DNA of 64,000 nt from CAVSKL01 sp963728475 [NCBI: Candidatus Eiseniibacteriota bacterium] (GCA_963728475.1 CAVSKL010000002.1:620001-684000); one strand, 5' to 3'. Shown: positions 44,346 to 54,028, numbered from the stretch's first letter. Program-made: numbers and translations. The notes: generated by a model from the sequence alone, not told the origin.

Positions 44346-45413
44346 TCAGCCCGCGCTTTCCACCGGGTAGGACCCCAGCACCTGGAGGTGGCTGGCCATC
44401 CGCGCCGCCGCCTCCAGCGCGCGCCCGACCGGGGCGTCCTCGGCGTGGCCGTCGGTCTCCAGGAAGAACGCGTGTTCCCACGGCCGGTGGCGGCTCACCC
44501 GGATCTCGATCCAGGCCACGTTGGCCCCGGCGTCCGCGAACGCGGCCAGGAGGCCGGCCAGCGCCCCCGGCCGGTTGGGGAGGACGCACACCAGCGCGGT
44601 GCGGTCGCGGCCGCTGCGCGGAGGGCGGCTCCGGGCCAGGATGAGAAAGCGCCGGACCGGATCGGTCTCGTCCTCGGCCCGCTCCTCCAGCACCTCCCGC
44701 GCCTTCCCGTCGGCGAGGTGCGGGGGGGCCAGGGCCGCGTGCCCCGGCCGGTTCGCCGCCTCCGCCGCCTCGCGCGAGCCCGCCGCGGCCAGGACCGAGG
44801 CGCCGGCGTGCCGCGAGATCAGCTCGCCGCAGCGCGCGAGGGCGGCGGGATGGCCGTGGAGAAAGGCCGGAGCCGCCCCCCCTGGGCTCCCGAGAAGCGC
44901 GTACCCCTGCCGGAGGACCACCTCGCCGAAAAGGGTCACCCGGGTGTCGAGGAAGAGGTCGAACGAGTCGAGGGCGGGGTCCTCGTCCCCCACGTCGCGG
45001 GCCAGCAGCGCGTACTGGAGGCGCCCGCCGTCCAGGTCGCGCAGGAGCGCGGCGGGGTCGCGGTAGGCGGAGACGCTGGACGAGGCCCCGAACCGGCGCC
45101 GGGCCGCGGCCTCGGCGAAGCCGCCGGCGGCGCCCAGGTAGCCCACGGTCATGGGCGCTTCCAGGGCCCGCGACGCCGAGAGGATCTCGCGATAGACCGC
45201 GGTGAGGGCTCCCGGCGGATAGCGGCCGGCGTTGCGGGCGAGAAGCCGCTCCAGGAGTTCCCGTTCGCGCCCGGGGTCGAGCACCGAGGCCCCGCTCCCC
45301 GCCTTGAGCGCGCCGACCTCCCGCGCCGCCTCCGCCCGCTCGATCAGAAGCTCCAGCAACCGGCGGTCCACCTCGTCGATGCGGGCGCGCAGGGCGTCGA
45401 GGTCCTCGCTCAT
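44346..45413 (-). CDS. pheA: P-protein: chorismate mutase with degenerate prephenate dehydratase and ACT domains
   Basis: The 355-residue product has an intact AroQ chorismate mutase domain (residues 1-85: LRARIDEVDRRLLELLIERA, then EILSASRALE). The prephenate dehydratase region follows, then an ACT domain (RPGALAGLLAAFADAGANVA, RPWEHAFFLETDGH). In the dehydratase part the usual GPxGTF is GAAGGF, the ENSxxG stretch is gone, and the catalytic TRF motif reads VRRF, without the threonine. Dehydratase activity is therefore doubtful. The start overlaps the scpB stop (ATGA). Confidence 0.8.
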   Translation of the reverse strand: MSEDLDALRARIDEVDRRLLELLIERAEAAREVGALKAGSGASVLDPGRERELLERLLARNAGRYPPGALTAVYREILSASRALEAPMTVGYLGAAGGFAEAAARRRFGASSSVSAYRDPAALLRDLDGGRLQYALLARDVGDEDPALDSFDLFLDTRVTLFGEVVLRQGYALLGSPGGAAPAFLHGHPAALARCGELISRHAGASVLAAAGSREAAEAANRPGHAALAPPHLADGKAREVLEERAEDETDPVRRFLILARSRPPRSGRDRTALVCVLPNRPGALAGLLAAFADAGANVAWIEIRVSRHRPWEHAFFLETDGHAEDAPVGRALEAAARMASHLQVLGSYPVESAG

Positions 45414-46342
45414 GCCTCGGGCCGGAATCCCTCCGCCGCCTCGTCCTGCCCCCCGTCCCGCTCCCGGCCGGCGCCGCCTTCCTCGTCGTCGTCCGGTTCC
45501 GCCGGCGCGTCGTCGTCCGGCCCCGCCGGCACCTCGTCGTCCCCCACCGAGCGCGGCTCCTCCGGGGAGAGTTCCCAGGGGGCGTCCCCCTCGTCCACCC
45601 CCGGCGGGTCCTCCTCGGCGGCCAGGGCCGACACCACTTCCCGGAACTCGGCCCGGTCGGCCTCCCGCTCCGCCTCCTCGTCGAGGGCGGCCGCGCCGTC
45701 CCCGGCGGCGGCCTCCGGCCCCTCCGGGTAGGGGACGCTCTCCGCGTCCACCCCGAACTTCTCGAACCGGGCGCGCTCGGTGTCGTCCCAGGCCGGCGGG
45801 GCCTCCGCCTTGGCCAGGGCCGCGATCTCGTCCAGGCGCGGGAGATCGGTGAGCCGCGAGAGCCCGAAGTGGTTCAGGAATTCCTGGGTGGTGCCGTAGA
45901 GGAGCGGGCGCCCGGGCCCGGGGTCGCGCCCCTTGATCATGATCAGGCTCCGCTCGAGCAGCGTGTTCAGCACCGCCCCCGCGTCTACCCCGCGGATGCG
46001 CTCGATATCGAGCCGGGTGATCGGCTGCTTGTAGGCGATCACCGCCGCCGTCTCCAGGGCGGCCCGGGAGAGGCGGGCCTTGCGCTTGCCCGACACCATC
46101 GCCTCGACCCAGGGCGCGTACCGCTCGCGGGTCACCACCTGGTAGCCGCTGCCCAGCCGCACCAGGCGGAAGCCGCGCTCCTGGAAGTCGTAGGTCTCGA
46201 CCAGCGCCTCCAGCGCCGCCCGCACCTCCGCCGCCTGCGCCCGCTCGTCGTCCACCGCCTTCACCATCGCGTTCACGGTGAGCGGCTGGTCGGAGGCGAA
46301 GAGCAGGGCCTCCAGGAGCGGGGTCAATTCATGCCGTTCCAT
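45410..46342 (-). CDS. scpB: Segregation and condensation protein B
   Basis: The 310-residue product has the tandem winged helices of ScpB in its first 190 residues (PLLEALLFASDQPLTVNAMV, AVIAYKQPITRLDIERIRGV, LYGTTQEFLNHFGL). An acidic Asp/Glu/Pro-rich tail of about 110 residues follows, longer than usual. It works with ScpA and SMC in chromosome condensation. It overlaps the scpA 3' end by 14 bases. Confidence 0.94.
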   Translation of the reverse strand: MERHELTPLLEALLFASDQPLTVNAMVKAVDDERAQAAEVRAALEALVETYDFQERGFRLVRLGSGYQVVTRERYAPWVEAMVSGKRKARLSRAALETAAVIAYKQPITRLDIERIRGVDAGAVLNTLLERSLIMIKGRDPGPGRPLLYGTTQEFLNHFGLSRLTDLPRLDEIAALAKAEAPPAWDDTERARFEKFGVDAESVPYPEGPEAAAGDGAAALDEEAEREADRAEFREVVSALAAEEDPPGVDEGDAPWELSPEEPRSVGDDEVPAGPDDDAPAEPDDDEEGGAGRERDGGQDEAAEGFRPEA

Positions 46343-47423
46343 CCACGTCCTCCGCCCCGTGGGGCTCGTGTTCGGGGAGCGTCGCGGGCGCGTCGCTGGT
46401 GCCGGGGGCCGCCGCGGCCCCGTCCGAGGCCTCGGCGGGGGCCGCCCCCCGCCCCGCGCCCTCCTCGGGGACCGGCTCCCCCTCCCCCGCCGCGTCCAGC
46501 ACCACCCTGCCGTCCACCACCGGGTAGATCCACACCTGTCCGAAGTTGGCCTCCTGGGCCACCGCGATCCGTCCCTGCTTGGCCATCTCCAGCACCGCCA
46601 TCAACGTCACCACCACGTGCATGCGCCGGGGGATGCGGCTCACCAGATCCAGGAGGAGCACGCGGCCGGCGGCCGCCAGCTCCCCGGCGATCAGCGCGAT
46701 CTTCTCGTCGAGGGTGACCTCCTCCAGCTCCACCTCGTAGAAGAACTCCTCCCCCACCCGCGAGAGCACGTCCTTCATCACCTCGATCAGCGCGAAGTGC
46801 GACACCGGCTCCAGATCCGCCGGCAGCTCGCTCTCCACCACCGGGACGTAGCCGCGTCCGTACCACCGCCGCCGCTCGTCCTCCTTGTCGCGGAAGAGCC
46901 GCGCCGCCTCCTTGAATTGGCGGTACTCCAGGAGCTGGCGCACCAGCTCCGAGCGCGGGTCCTCCTCGTCCTCCTCCCCCTCCGGCCAGGTGGGGAGGAG
47001 CATGCGCGCCTTGAGCCGCATGAGGCTCGCGGCCATCACCAGGAACTCACCGGCCACCTCCAGGTCCAGGTCCTTCATGGCGGTGAGCATGCCCAGGTAC
47101 TGCTCGGTGATATGCCCGATGGGAATGTCGTAGATGTCGAGCTTGTCCCGGCGGATGAGGTAGAGGAGGAGGTCGAGCGGCCCCTCGAACACCGGGATCC
47201 GCACCCCCAGGTGGGTCTTCATCTCGATCGGGGGCGACTCCTCCCCCTCGTCCCCCCCGCCGCCGGCGGAGGCCTCGCGCTCCATGGCGGCGGCGTCGAG
47301 GAAGGTGAGCTGGACCGCGTTCGCCGGGATCCGGAGCGCCGGCCCCATGGGATAGACCGGCTGCGCCCTGGCCTCGGCGGGTTCGCCGGACTCGGGGTCG
47401 TCGTGTTCAGGGTCGAGGGCCAC
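46329..47423 (-). CDS. scpA: Segregation and condensation protein A
   Basis: The 364-residue kleisin has the ScpA core from about residue 74 ([20 protein letters not shown], then [16 protein letters not shown]) through the C-terminal winged helix ([20 protein letters not shown]). Both ends carry low-complexity extensions, about 70 residues at the N-terminus and about 60 acidic/Ala-rich ones at the C-terminus. It bridges the SMC heads. It lies between an M50 protease gene and scpB. Confidence 0.94.
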   Translation of the reverse strand: MALDPEHDDPESGEPAEARAQPVYPMGPALRIPANAVQLTFLDAAAMEREASAGGGGDEGEESPPIEMKTHLGVRIPVFEGPLDLLLYLIRRDKLDIYDIPIGHITEQYLGMLTAMKDLDLEVAGEFLVMAASLMRLKARMLLPTWPEGEEDEEDPRSELVRQLLEYRQFKEAARLFRDKEDERRRWYGRGYVPVVESELPADLEPVSHFALIEVMKDVLSRVGEEFFYEVELEEVTLDEKIALIAGELAAAGRVLLLDLVSRIPRRMHVVVTLMAVLEMAKQGRIAVAQEANFGQVWIYPVVDGRVVLDAAGEGEPVPEEGAGRGAAPAEASDGAAAAPGTSDAPATLPEHEPHGAEDVDGTA

Positions 47424-47444
47424 GGGCGGTCGCTCCCTCCGGGG

Positions 47445-48082
47445 TCATCCCAAAAGCCCCAGGGTGAAGATCGAGGAGAAGAAGTGGACCGGGGTGCCGA
47501 GCACCAGCCACAGCGGGCTGGTGTGGAAGAAGTAGCCCCAGCCCACCAGGACCAGGAGCAGCATGGGGCCGATGGCCTCCACCCGGGACCAGGAGTGGAG
47601 CACGTCCTCGGGAAGGATGCCCCGGAGCACGGCCGCCCCGTCGAGGGGGGGAGGGGGATCAGGTTGAAGAAGGCGAGGACCAGGTTGATCTGAACCGAGA
47701 AGCTCAGCATCTTGGCCGCGCTCAAGGCCAGGGTCCCGCCCTGGTGGAGGAAGGGGAAGAAGAGGCGGAGCGCCACTCCCGAGGCCAGGGCCACCAGGAG
47801 GTTGGACCCGGGCCCGGCGGCGGCCACCCACAGCATGTCGCGCCGGGGATTGCGGAAGTTCAAGGGGTTCACCGGCACCGGCCGCGCCCAGCCGAAGCCG
47901 GCGAAGAACAGGAGCAGGGTCCCCATCGGATCCAGGTGGCGGAGCGGGTTCAGGGTGAGGCGCCCCAGGGCCGCGGCGGTCGCGTCGCCCAGCCGGTAGG
48001 CCATCCACGCGTGGCAGAACTCGTGGAAACAGAGCGCGAAAAGGATGGGGGGGACCGCGAGGAAATCCATCCTGAAGCCCAC
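47445..48082 (-). CDS. Site-2 protease (M50 family) with apparent 1-base frameshift
   Basis: Read through, 212 residues with about six membrane segments. Motifs are [20 protein letters not shown] (HExxH), [20 protein letters not shown], and LIPLPP joined to LDGAAVLRG (the LDG metal-ligand motif). The break falls between LPP and LDG at a run of 7 G (47645-47651); one added base restores the NLIPLPPLDG signature. This YwhC-like subgroup cleaves proteins inside the membrane. The start GTG 48082 has GGAG 5 bases upstream. It heads an operon with scpA, scpB and pheA. Confidence 0.85.
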
Positions 48083-48140
48083 GTCGTCTCCTTCCGAAGG
48101 CGCGGGCACGCCGGACGCGTGCCCCCGGTAAAATCAAGCG

Positions 48141-48169
48141 AGTCTATCGTCCGGTCCCGCCTCGGTCAA
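48141..48169 (-). promoter_or_regulatory. Promoter of the M50 protease-scpAB-pheA operon
   Basis: TTGACC (48164-48169), 17 bases, TAGACT (48141-48146) on the minus strand, about 52 bases of leader. Same hexamers and spacing as the M6 protease promoter. Confidence 0.72.
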
Positions 48170-48245
48170 TGCCGCGCGGCCTCCGGGGCCGGCGGCGCGG
48201 GCCGGGGCCGGGAGCGGTCCCCGGGTGGGCGGCCGCGATGCGCGG

Positions 48246-49598
48246 CTAGAACATGGACCCCACGTCGGACCCGTGGGTGGGATAGGCGAAGGTCACCGCG
48301 GTGAGCTCGCCGGCGGTCATTTCCCGGGCGATGGCCAGCGCGAACACGTTCACCAGCTCGCCGGCGCCCGCGCCGAAGAGGTGCGCGCCCAGGATACGGC
48401 CGGTGGCCGCGTCCACCAATGTCTTTACCGCGGACCGGGTCTCATGAATCCGCCGGGAGGAATACCAGCCCGAGGTGTCCTGGAGCCGCGCCTCCACCGC
48501 GATCCCCGCGCTCCGGGCCTCCTCCTCGCCGAGCCCCACCCGGGCCAGGGGCGGCACCGTGAACACCACGCTCGGCACCGCCCGCCGGTCGATCTCCCGG
48601 CGGTCGCCGTGGAGGATGTTCTCGATCGCCACCGATCCCTCCAGCCCCGCGGTGGGGGTAAGGGGGGGGAGGCCGGCGGCGGCGCAATCGCCGGCGGCGT
48701 AGACCGCGGGGTTGGTGGTGCTGCGCAGGTGCCGGTCCACCACCACCCCCTCGCGCCCGTGGGCCACCCCGGCCACATCCAGGTCCAGTTCCTCCAGGTT
48801 CGGGGTCCGGCCCGCGCCGTGCACCGCGGCCGCCCCGGTGAAGGCGAGCGTTTCGCCGTCGCGCTCGGCGTGCACGGTGACCTCGGATCCGGCGCGCGTG
48901 ATCCTGGTGACCTCCGCCCCCAGCTCCACCCGGATCCCGAGATCGCGGCTGTGGGCGAGGAGCGCGTCCACCAGGTCCGGATCGAAGGACTCGAGCGGCC
49001 GGGGGCCGCGATGGACGATGGTCGCCTGCGCCCCCGCGCGGGCGGCCACGTGGGCGAACTCGAACGAGATGTAGCCGCCCCCCACGAACACCAGGGACGG
49101 GGGGAGCGCGTCCAGCTCCAGGAAGTCGTCGCTGGTAAGGAGATGCTCTCTGCCGGGAACCCCGAGGGGGGCGGGACGGGCGCCGGTGGCCACCACCAGG
49201 CGCTCCGCCTGCAACCGGTCGTCTCCCACCCGGACGGTGTCGGAGCCGGTGAAGGTGGCGACGCCGTGGAAGGGGGCGATCCCCGCGTCGAGGAAGCTCT
49301 TCTCCTTGCTCGCGGGGACGGGGTCGGTGAAGGTGCGCTTGAAGCGCATGAGCTCGGGCCAGTCGACGGCCGGGGCCCCGGTCCGCACCCCGCGGCCGCG
49401 GAGACGGCGCGCCCCCGCCACCGCCTGGGCCGCCCCCACCAGGACCTTCTTCGGATCGCAGCCGCGGAGCGCGCAGGTGCCTCCGAAGGGGCGGGCGTCC
49501 ACGATGGCGGTGCGGCGGCCGGCCCCGGCCCCGGCCTGGGCGGCGGCGGTTCCGGCGGCGCCGGTTCCGAGCACGATGAGATCAAAGGTACGCTTCAT
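48246..49598 (-). CDS. FAD-dependent pyridine nucleotide-disulfide oxidoreductase
   Basis: The 450-residue product is of the glutathione reductase/dihydrolipoamide dehydrogenase/mercuric reductase class. It has an FAD-binding LIVLGTGAAGTAAAQAGAGA, a redox-active disulfide in GGTCALRGCDPKKVLVGAAQ, an NAD(P)-binding LVFVGGGYISFEFAHVAARA and a second FAD site AVYAAGDCAA. The dimerisation domain ends TFAYPTHGSDVGSMF, where the usual HPTxxE His-Glu pair is replaced. Substrate unknown. Since the organism makes bacillithiol, reduction of its disulfide is one possibility, not shown. Confidence 0.85.
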   Translation of the reverse strand: MKRTFDLIVLGTGAAGTAAAQAGAGAGRRTAIVDARPFGGTCALRGCDPKKVLVGAAQAVAGARRLRGRGVRTGAPAVDWPELMRFKRTFTDPVPASKEKSFLDAGIAPFHGVATFTGSDTVRVGDDRLQAERLVVATGARPAPLGVPGREHLLTSDDFLELDALPPSLVFVGGGYISFEFAHVAARAGAQATIVHRGPRPLESFDPDLVDALLAHSRDLGIRVELGAEVTRITRAGSEVTVHAERDGETLAFTGAAAVHGAGRTPNLEELDLDVAGVAHGREGVVVDRHLRSTTNPAVYAAGDCAAAGLPPLTPTAGLEGSVAIENILHGDRREIDRRAVPSVVFTVPPLARVGLGEEEARSAGIAVEARLQDTSGWYSSRRIHETRSAVKTLVDAATGRILGAHLFGAGAGELVNVFALAIAREMTAGELTAVTFAYPTHGSDVGSMF

Positions 49599-49743
49599 GA
49601 TGATGGCCTCCGAAGCGGGCGAATCCCGATTGGTTCCGGTGAATCGTGACAGGACGCTCGGGTTCGAGAATACGGGACTTCGAGGCCGCGCGCGACCGGG
49701 TCGCGCCGGGGGGGCACGGCCGGAGCCGGAGGGCGGGGTGGGT

Positions 49744-49819
49744 TGGTGGAGCTGACGGGGATCGAACCCGTGACCTCTTGTCTGCCAGACAAGCGCTCTC
49801 CCAGCTGAGCTACAGCCCC
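49744..49819 (-). tRNA. tRNA-Ala(GGC)
   Basis: A complete 76-base cloverleaf with encoded CCA. The acceptor GGGGCTG pairs with CAGCTCC, the D-arm contains AGCTCAGCTGGGAGAGCG, and the anticodon stem CTTGT/ACAAG encloses CTGGCAG (anticodon GGC). The T-arm GGGTTCGATCCC is intact. Confidence 0.97.
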
Positions 49820-49862
49820 AGGGCGGGATGCGCCGGAGCCGGGCCCCGGCGCAAGGTCGAAG

Positions 49863-49892
49863 AGAGTACCCGGAGGCCCGCCCCGGTGTCAA
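49863..49892 (-). promoter_or_regulatory. Promoter of tRNA-Ala
   Basis: TTGACA (49887-49892), 18 bases, TACTCT (49863-49868) on the minus strand, about 37 bases before the mature 5' end. Confidence 0.6.
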
Positions 49893-49932
49893 CGCGTACG
49901 GTGCCCGCGGAGGCGGTGGCGCGGGCGCCCTG

Positions 49933-49941
49933 TGCTACCAT
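49933..49941 (+). promoter_or_regulatory. Extended -10 element for the long GreA gene
   Basis: TGCTACCAT (TG-N-TACCAT) ends 36 bases before ATG 49978, divergent from the tRNA-Ala promoter. No good -35. Confidence 0.4.
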
Positions 49942-49977
49942 GGGCGACTTTCCGAACCCAGGGAACGAGGACCGCCG

Positions 49978-52610
49978 ATGAACGAAACCCTCCTGCGTCT
50001 TTCCGCCGCCGCCGCCCAGGATCTCTCCTCCGAAGCCGCGGCCCTGGCCGCGCTCGAGGCGGCCGAGTCCGCCGGCGACGTTCCCCCGCCCGACGACATC
50101 CTGGCCGAGCTCCCCGATCGAGGGAGCACGGTGGGACTGCACCGTCTGCTCGCCCGCGCCCAGGCCGAGGCCGGCCAGGAGGACGAGTCCGACCGCACCC
50201 TGTTCGCGGTGGCGGAGCGCCTGAACCAGGCCGGTTACTGGAAAGCGCTGGCCCGGGTGGCGGCGAGCCTCCTGGAGGACCATCCCCAGCAGGCGGCGCC
50301 GCTCCTGGCCCGGGCCCGGATCCGGGGGGGGGCGGAGGCGGTGTCCGACGACCTCCTGGAAGCGGCGCACGCGGGGGCTCCCCGGCACGGATTCCTGTCC
50401 CGGCTCACCGCCGAGGCGAGGTTCGCCCGCGGCGACGACGCGGGCGGGCGCAAGGCCGCCGCGGGGGCGCTCCCGGAGCTGGCCGAGGACAAGAACGTGG
50501 AATCGGTGGAGGAGGTGCTGCTCCTGCTCGGTGACGACGTCTCCCCCCCACCGTGCGCGCGCTCACCCGCACCCTCGAGATCTTCGCCCGGCAGGAGGCG
50601 TGGCCGGCGTTCGAGACCGTGCTCTCGATGGGCCGCGCCGCCCTCACCTCCCCCCGCGGCACCGCCCAGGCCTGGCCGGTGGTCCGGGAGGTCTGGCTGA
50701 AGCACCCCGAGCGCGAGGCCCTCCGCGAACCCGCGGTGCAGCTGGCCCGGGCCGCCCTCGCCGGCTATCCCGACCCCGCCGCCCTCATCCGCATCTCGGA
50801 GATGGAGCGGCCCTCGGTCACCCCGGAGGCGGCGCTGGAGCGGCTCCGCCGGGCCTTGAAGTTTCCCCCCGGCCACTATGCCCGCCACTCCAACTGGGGA
50901 GTGGGCAAGATCCGGGACAACGACACCGAGAACGTGCTCATCGACTTCCCTTCCCGCCCCATGCACCGCATGAGCTTCGCCACCGCCGAGAACGCGCTGG
51001 ACAGCCTTCCCCCCGGGGACCTCCGGGTGCGCCTGGCGGTGGATCCGGCCGGGGTGAAGACCCTGGCCCGCGAGGACCCGGTGGGGCTGGTGGCGCTGGC
51101 CCTGGCCACCCTCCGGAACCGCGAGGGGGCGACCGAGGATCTCCGCCGGGCGCTGGTGCCCGCGGTCTTCCCCTCCTCCGGCTGGTCCGGCTGGTGGCGC
51201 GCCGCCCGGAACGCCGCCGCCTCCGATCCGCGGGTCGACTCCCGCCGCGCCTACCAGAACGTCTACCGGCTTCCCGGCGCCGACGAGGATGAGACCGAGG
51301 TGGATCTGCCGATCTGGGACGTGCGCAAGCCCGCGCTCAAGAGCCTCGCGGTGCTCGACACCTTCCTCGAACACCATCCCGGAGAGCTGCCCCGGGTGCT
51401 GGAGGAGTTCAGCCCCCGGATCACCGCGCTGATCGGCGACCGGCGCCGTCCCCGCGAGGGCCGGGCCGCCGCCGCGCTCTGGCTGAGCCGCCGGGGCGCC
51501 CCCGGCGCCCCTCCCGCCGAGGCGCTGGTGACCGCCGACTTCGACTTCAACGCGCTCTCCAAATCGGAACAGGAGGATCTCCTCGGGCGGATCAGCGAAC
51601 CCGACGGGCTCCTCGCCGCGCTCGGCTCCCGCAACGTGAGCATCCGGCGCGCGGCCTGGGACCGGCTGGAGGAGGCGGGGGCGCTCGACGGCGCCCTCCG
51701 GCGGGCTCTGGCCGAGGCGGTGGACCGGCCCGAGGCCGCCCTCCACGTCCTGGAGGAGGGGCTCGACCGAGAGGCCACCGGACCCGGCGACCCCGCATGG
51801 ACCGCCCGGCTCCTCCACGGCTGGCTGGACCTCCTGGAGCGCCCCCCGCGCGCGACCCACGGCAAGCGCGCCCTGGCGCTGATGAAGCGCGGGTCGGACT
51901 GGGCCCGGCGGCTGGCCGCGGCCCCGGTTCCCGAAGCGGCGCAGGATCCGTTCACCCTCAAGCTCAAGCGCTGGGCCGGAACCGACCGCGTGCGCTATCC
52001 GCTCCTCGAGTTCCTGCGCGACGTGAATCACGGTTCGATCGCCGAGGAGGTGGAGGGCCACCGGCTCCGTTCGGCGGCCCGCCTGGCCGACCGGATGTCC
52101 ACCGGCGCCGAGGTTCCCTACGACGGCGCGCTGGTGGTGACCCGGGCCACCCTCTCCCGGCTGGAGCAGGAACGGGTCCGGATCGGGAACGAGCTCAAGA
52201 CCACCATCCCCGCGGCCATCCAGAAGGCGCGGGAGCTGGGAGACCTCCGCGAGAACGCCGAGTACAAGGCGGCCAAGGACAAGCAGGCGAACTACGCCCA
52301 GCGCTTCTCGGAGCTGGAGACCCTCCTCAACAAGGTGCGCCTGATCGAGAACCTGGAGCGGAAGCCGGGCATCGCCCTGCCCGGGACCCAGGTGAAGCTG
52401 GTGGCCGAGGTACCCTCCGGTGACGAGGACACTCTCGACATCTGGCTCCTGGGAGAAGGGGATCAGGACCTGGGGGAGGGGGTCGTCTCCTACAAGGCGC
52501 CGGTGGGGCAATCGGTGTTCGGCCACGCCGAGGGGGAGACGGTGGAGGTCCCCCGGGAATCCGGTCCGCGCCGCTACGCGATCCGCTCGGTCACCGAACG
52601 CCTCCCCTGA
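49978..52610 (+). CDS. greA: Long GreA-type transcript cleavage factor with helical-repeat N-terminus (apparent 1-base frameshift)
   Basis: Read as one gene it encodes 877 residues. About 720 N-terminal residues are helical and repeat-like (LLRLSAAAAQDLSSEAAALA, LARVAASLLEDHPQQAAPLL). The C-terminal 155 are a complete GreA. The coiled coil carries ARELGDLRENAEYKAAKDKQ, with the Asp and Glu that act at the RNA polymerase active site, and an FKBP-like domain has APVGQSVFGHAEGETVEV. The frame breaks at 7 C (50543-50549); one added base continues SP-TVRALTRTLEIFAR. Very long GreA proteins are known in spirochaetes and chlamydiae. It rescues backtracked polymerase. ATG 49978 has GAGG 7 bases upstream. 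Confidence 0.82.
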
Positions 52611-52670
52611 GGCGGGGCTTCGGAGCGGGCGCTTCCACTCCGCTCGCGGCCGTTTCCGGCGAGGGGGTGG

Positions 52671-52700
52671 GGACGGGGGTTCCAGGTGGCGACCCCGTTC
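52671..52700 (+). terminator. Hairpin after the GreA gene
   Basis: GGACGGGG (52671-52678) pairs with CCCCGTTC (52693-52700) with one G-T pair and a 14-base loop; no T run. Weak terminator candidate. Confidence 0.3.
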
Positions 52701-52739
52701 CCGGCACCGGGGGTACCGGCGGGCCCGGCCGCCGGGACG

Positions 52740-52898
52740 CTAGTCCACCAGCCACACCGCCAGCCCGTCCAGCTTCAGGCAGACCAGCCCCGAAGCCAGG
52801 GCCTCGGTGATGAGGGCGGAAGGTGGTGCGGCGTCGTCGATTGACGCCTCGCCGGCGGGGACGGGCTCCTCGTCCAGTTCCTGCGGAGTGATCGGCAT
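52740..52898 (-). CDS. Possible small protein of unknown function
   Basis: A 52-residue frame starts MPITPQELDEEPVPAGEASI and ends LVCLKLDGLAVWLVD, an acidic N-terminal half followed by an amphipathic hydrophobic half. The ribosome site is weak (AAGGA 12 bases away). It is the only plausible frame in 52611-53049, which otherwise holds just a hairpin and the tRNA-Leu promoter. Confidence 0.35.
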   Translation of the reverse strand: MPITPQELDEEPVPAGEASIDDAAPPSALITEALASGLVCLKLDGLAVWLVD

Positions 52899-53001
52899 GG
52901 GCGCTGCGGTTCCTTGCTGGTGGCGGACCGTGGTGGGATATCCTGGGCTCTCGCCCTTCCAGTAGAGCAAGGTCCGTACCAGCATCCGCACCCGGAAGCG
53001 G

Positions 53002-53030
53002 TTGACACCGAGGCCTCCGCCCCCGACACT
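53002..53030 (+). promoter_or_regulatory. Promoter of tRNA-Leu
   Basis: TTGACA (53002-53007), 17 bases, GACACT (53025-53030), 19 bases before the mature 5' end. Confidence 0.55.
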
Positions 53031-53049
53031 CCTCTCCCGGTTTTCGTCC

Positions 53050-53136
53050 GCCGGAGTGGCGAAATTGGCAGACGCAGGGGACTCAAAATCCCCCGTCCGC
53101 AAGGACATGCCGGTTCAAATCCGGCCTCCGGCACCA
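53050..53136 (+). tRNA. tRNA-Leu(CAA)
   Basis: A complete 87-base type II tRNA with encoded CCA. The acceptor GCCGGAG pairs with CTCCGGC. The anticodon loop CTCAAAA (anticodon CAA) sits on the stem GGGGA/TCCCC. It has a long variable arm (CGTCCGCAAGGACA) and a T-loop GGTTCAAATCC. Confidence 0.97.
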
Positions 53137-53155
53137 CCGGCCCCGGTGCGTTCCG

Positions 53156-54028
53156 TCAGCCCCCCAGGACCGCGTCCAGGAACCCCATGGTTTCGCCCTT
53201 CTGCTTGACCACCAGGATGGGGGCCGCACAGACCCCCACCAGCTTCTCGGTGGCGCTTCCCAGGAGCAGCGCCGCCGCCCCCGTCCGGCCGCGGCTTCCC
53301 ATCGCCACCAGGTCCACCTTCTCCGCCAGCGCCATCTCACCCACCGCCGGGGCCACGTGGTCGGAGGGGGTGTAGAGGCACCGCACCTCCTCCCCTCCGG
53401 TGGGAAGCCCGGACGCGAACCGGGCGAATTCCTCCTCGGCGTGCTCCTGCTGCTCCCGGGCGAAATCGGCCCGGCTCACCCCCGCGTAGGCGTACCCGTA
53501 GGGCACCTCGAACACGTGATGGCAGAGCACCTCGCCTCCGCTCGTCCCCACCGCCTGGCGGAGCCGCAGCGCCAGCTCCAGCGCGCGCCGGGAGTGGGGG
53601 GAGAAGTCCACCGGAACCAGGATCCGGTCGAACGCGGGGCGCGCGTGCCCGGTGACCAGGAGGATGTCGCAGGGAGCCTTGCGGACCACGCGCGGGTACA
53701 GCGAGGTGTGGGCGAGCTGGTGGGACGGGATCCGTCGCCCCAGCACCAGCAGATCCAGGTCGCGCTTCCGGGTGAGATCGAGGATCTCGTCCAGCGAGGG
53801 CTTCTCGTGAGCGACGATCTCCGGCGCCGGCTCCGCCCCGCTCCAGCCCTCCCCCACCCGGCGCTCGAAGGTCTTGCCGCCCCCGTCGAGCGGGCCGTCC
53901 TCGGGCATCCCCACCACCACCGTCGCCGCCGCCCCGCCCGCCTCGGCCAGCCGCGCCGCGTACGCCAGCACCGCCTCGTCGGCGGGGCCGCCGGTCAGAA
54001 ACGCCCCGATTCTCGAAAACAGGTTCAT
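53156..54028 (-). CDS. Tandem universal stress protein (UspA family)
   Basis: The 290-residue product has two Usp folds. The first half is degenerate (VLAYAARLAEAGGAAATVVV, LDLLVLGRRIP). The second (about residues 130-280) has RILVPVDFSPHSRRALELAL and the ATP-binding VAMGSRGRTGAAALLLGSAT. It is cytosolic and stress-related by family. It is transcribed divergently from the Lon-like protease gene across a 343-base gap containing a perfect palindrome. Confidence 0.88.
   Translation of the reverse strand: MNLFSRIGAFLTGGPADEAVLAYAARLAEAGGAAATVVVGMPEDGPLDGGGKTFERRVGEGWSGAEPAPEIVAHEKPSLDEILDLTRKRDLDLLVLGRRIPSHQLAHTSLYPRVVRKAPCDILLVTGHARPAFDRILVPVDFSPHSRRALELALRLRQAVGTSGGEVLCHHVFEVPYGYAYAGVSRADFAREQQEHAEEEFARFASGLPTGGEEVRCLYTPSDHVAPAVGEMALAEKVDLVAMGSRGRTGAAALLLGSATEKLVGVCAAPILVVKQKGETMGFLDAVLGG

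Noticed and set aside
48246-49598. Assignment of the disulfide oxidoreductase as mercuric reductase
   Set aside because: No C-terminal Cys pair, no heavy-metal domain and no mer genes nearby; only the general class can be supported.
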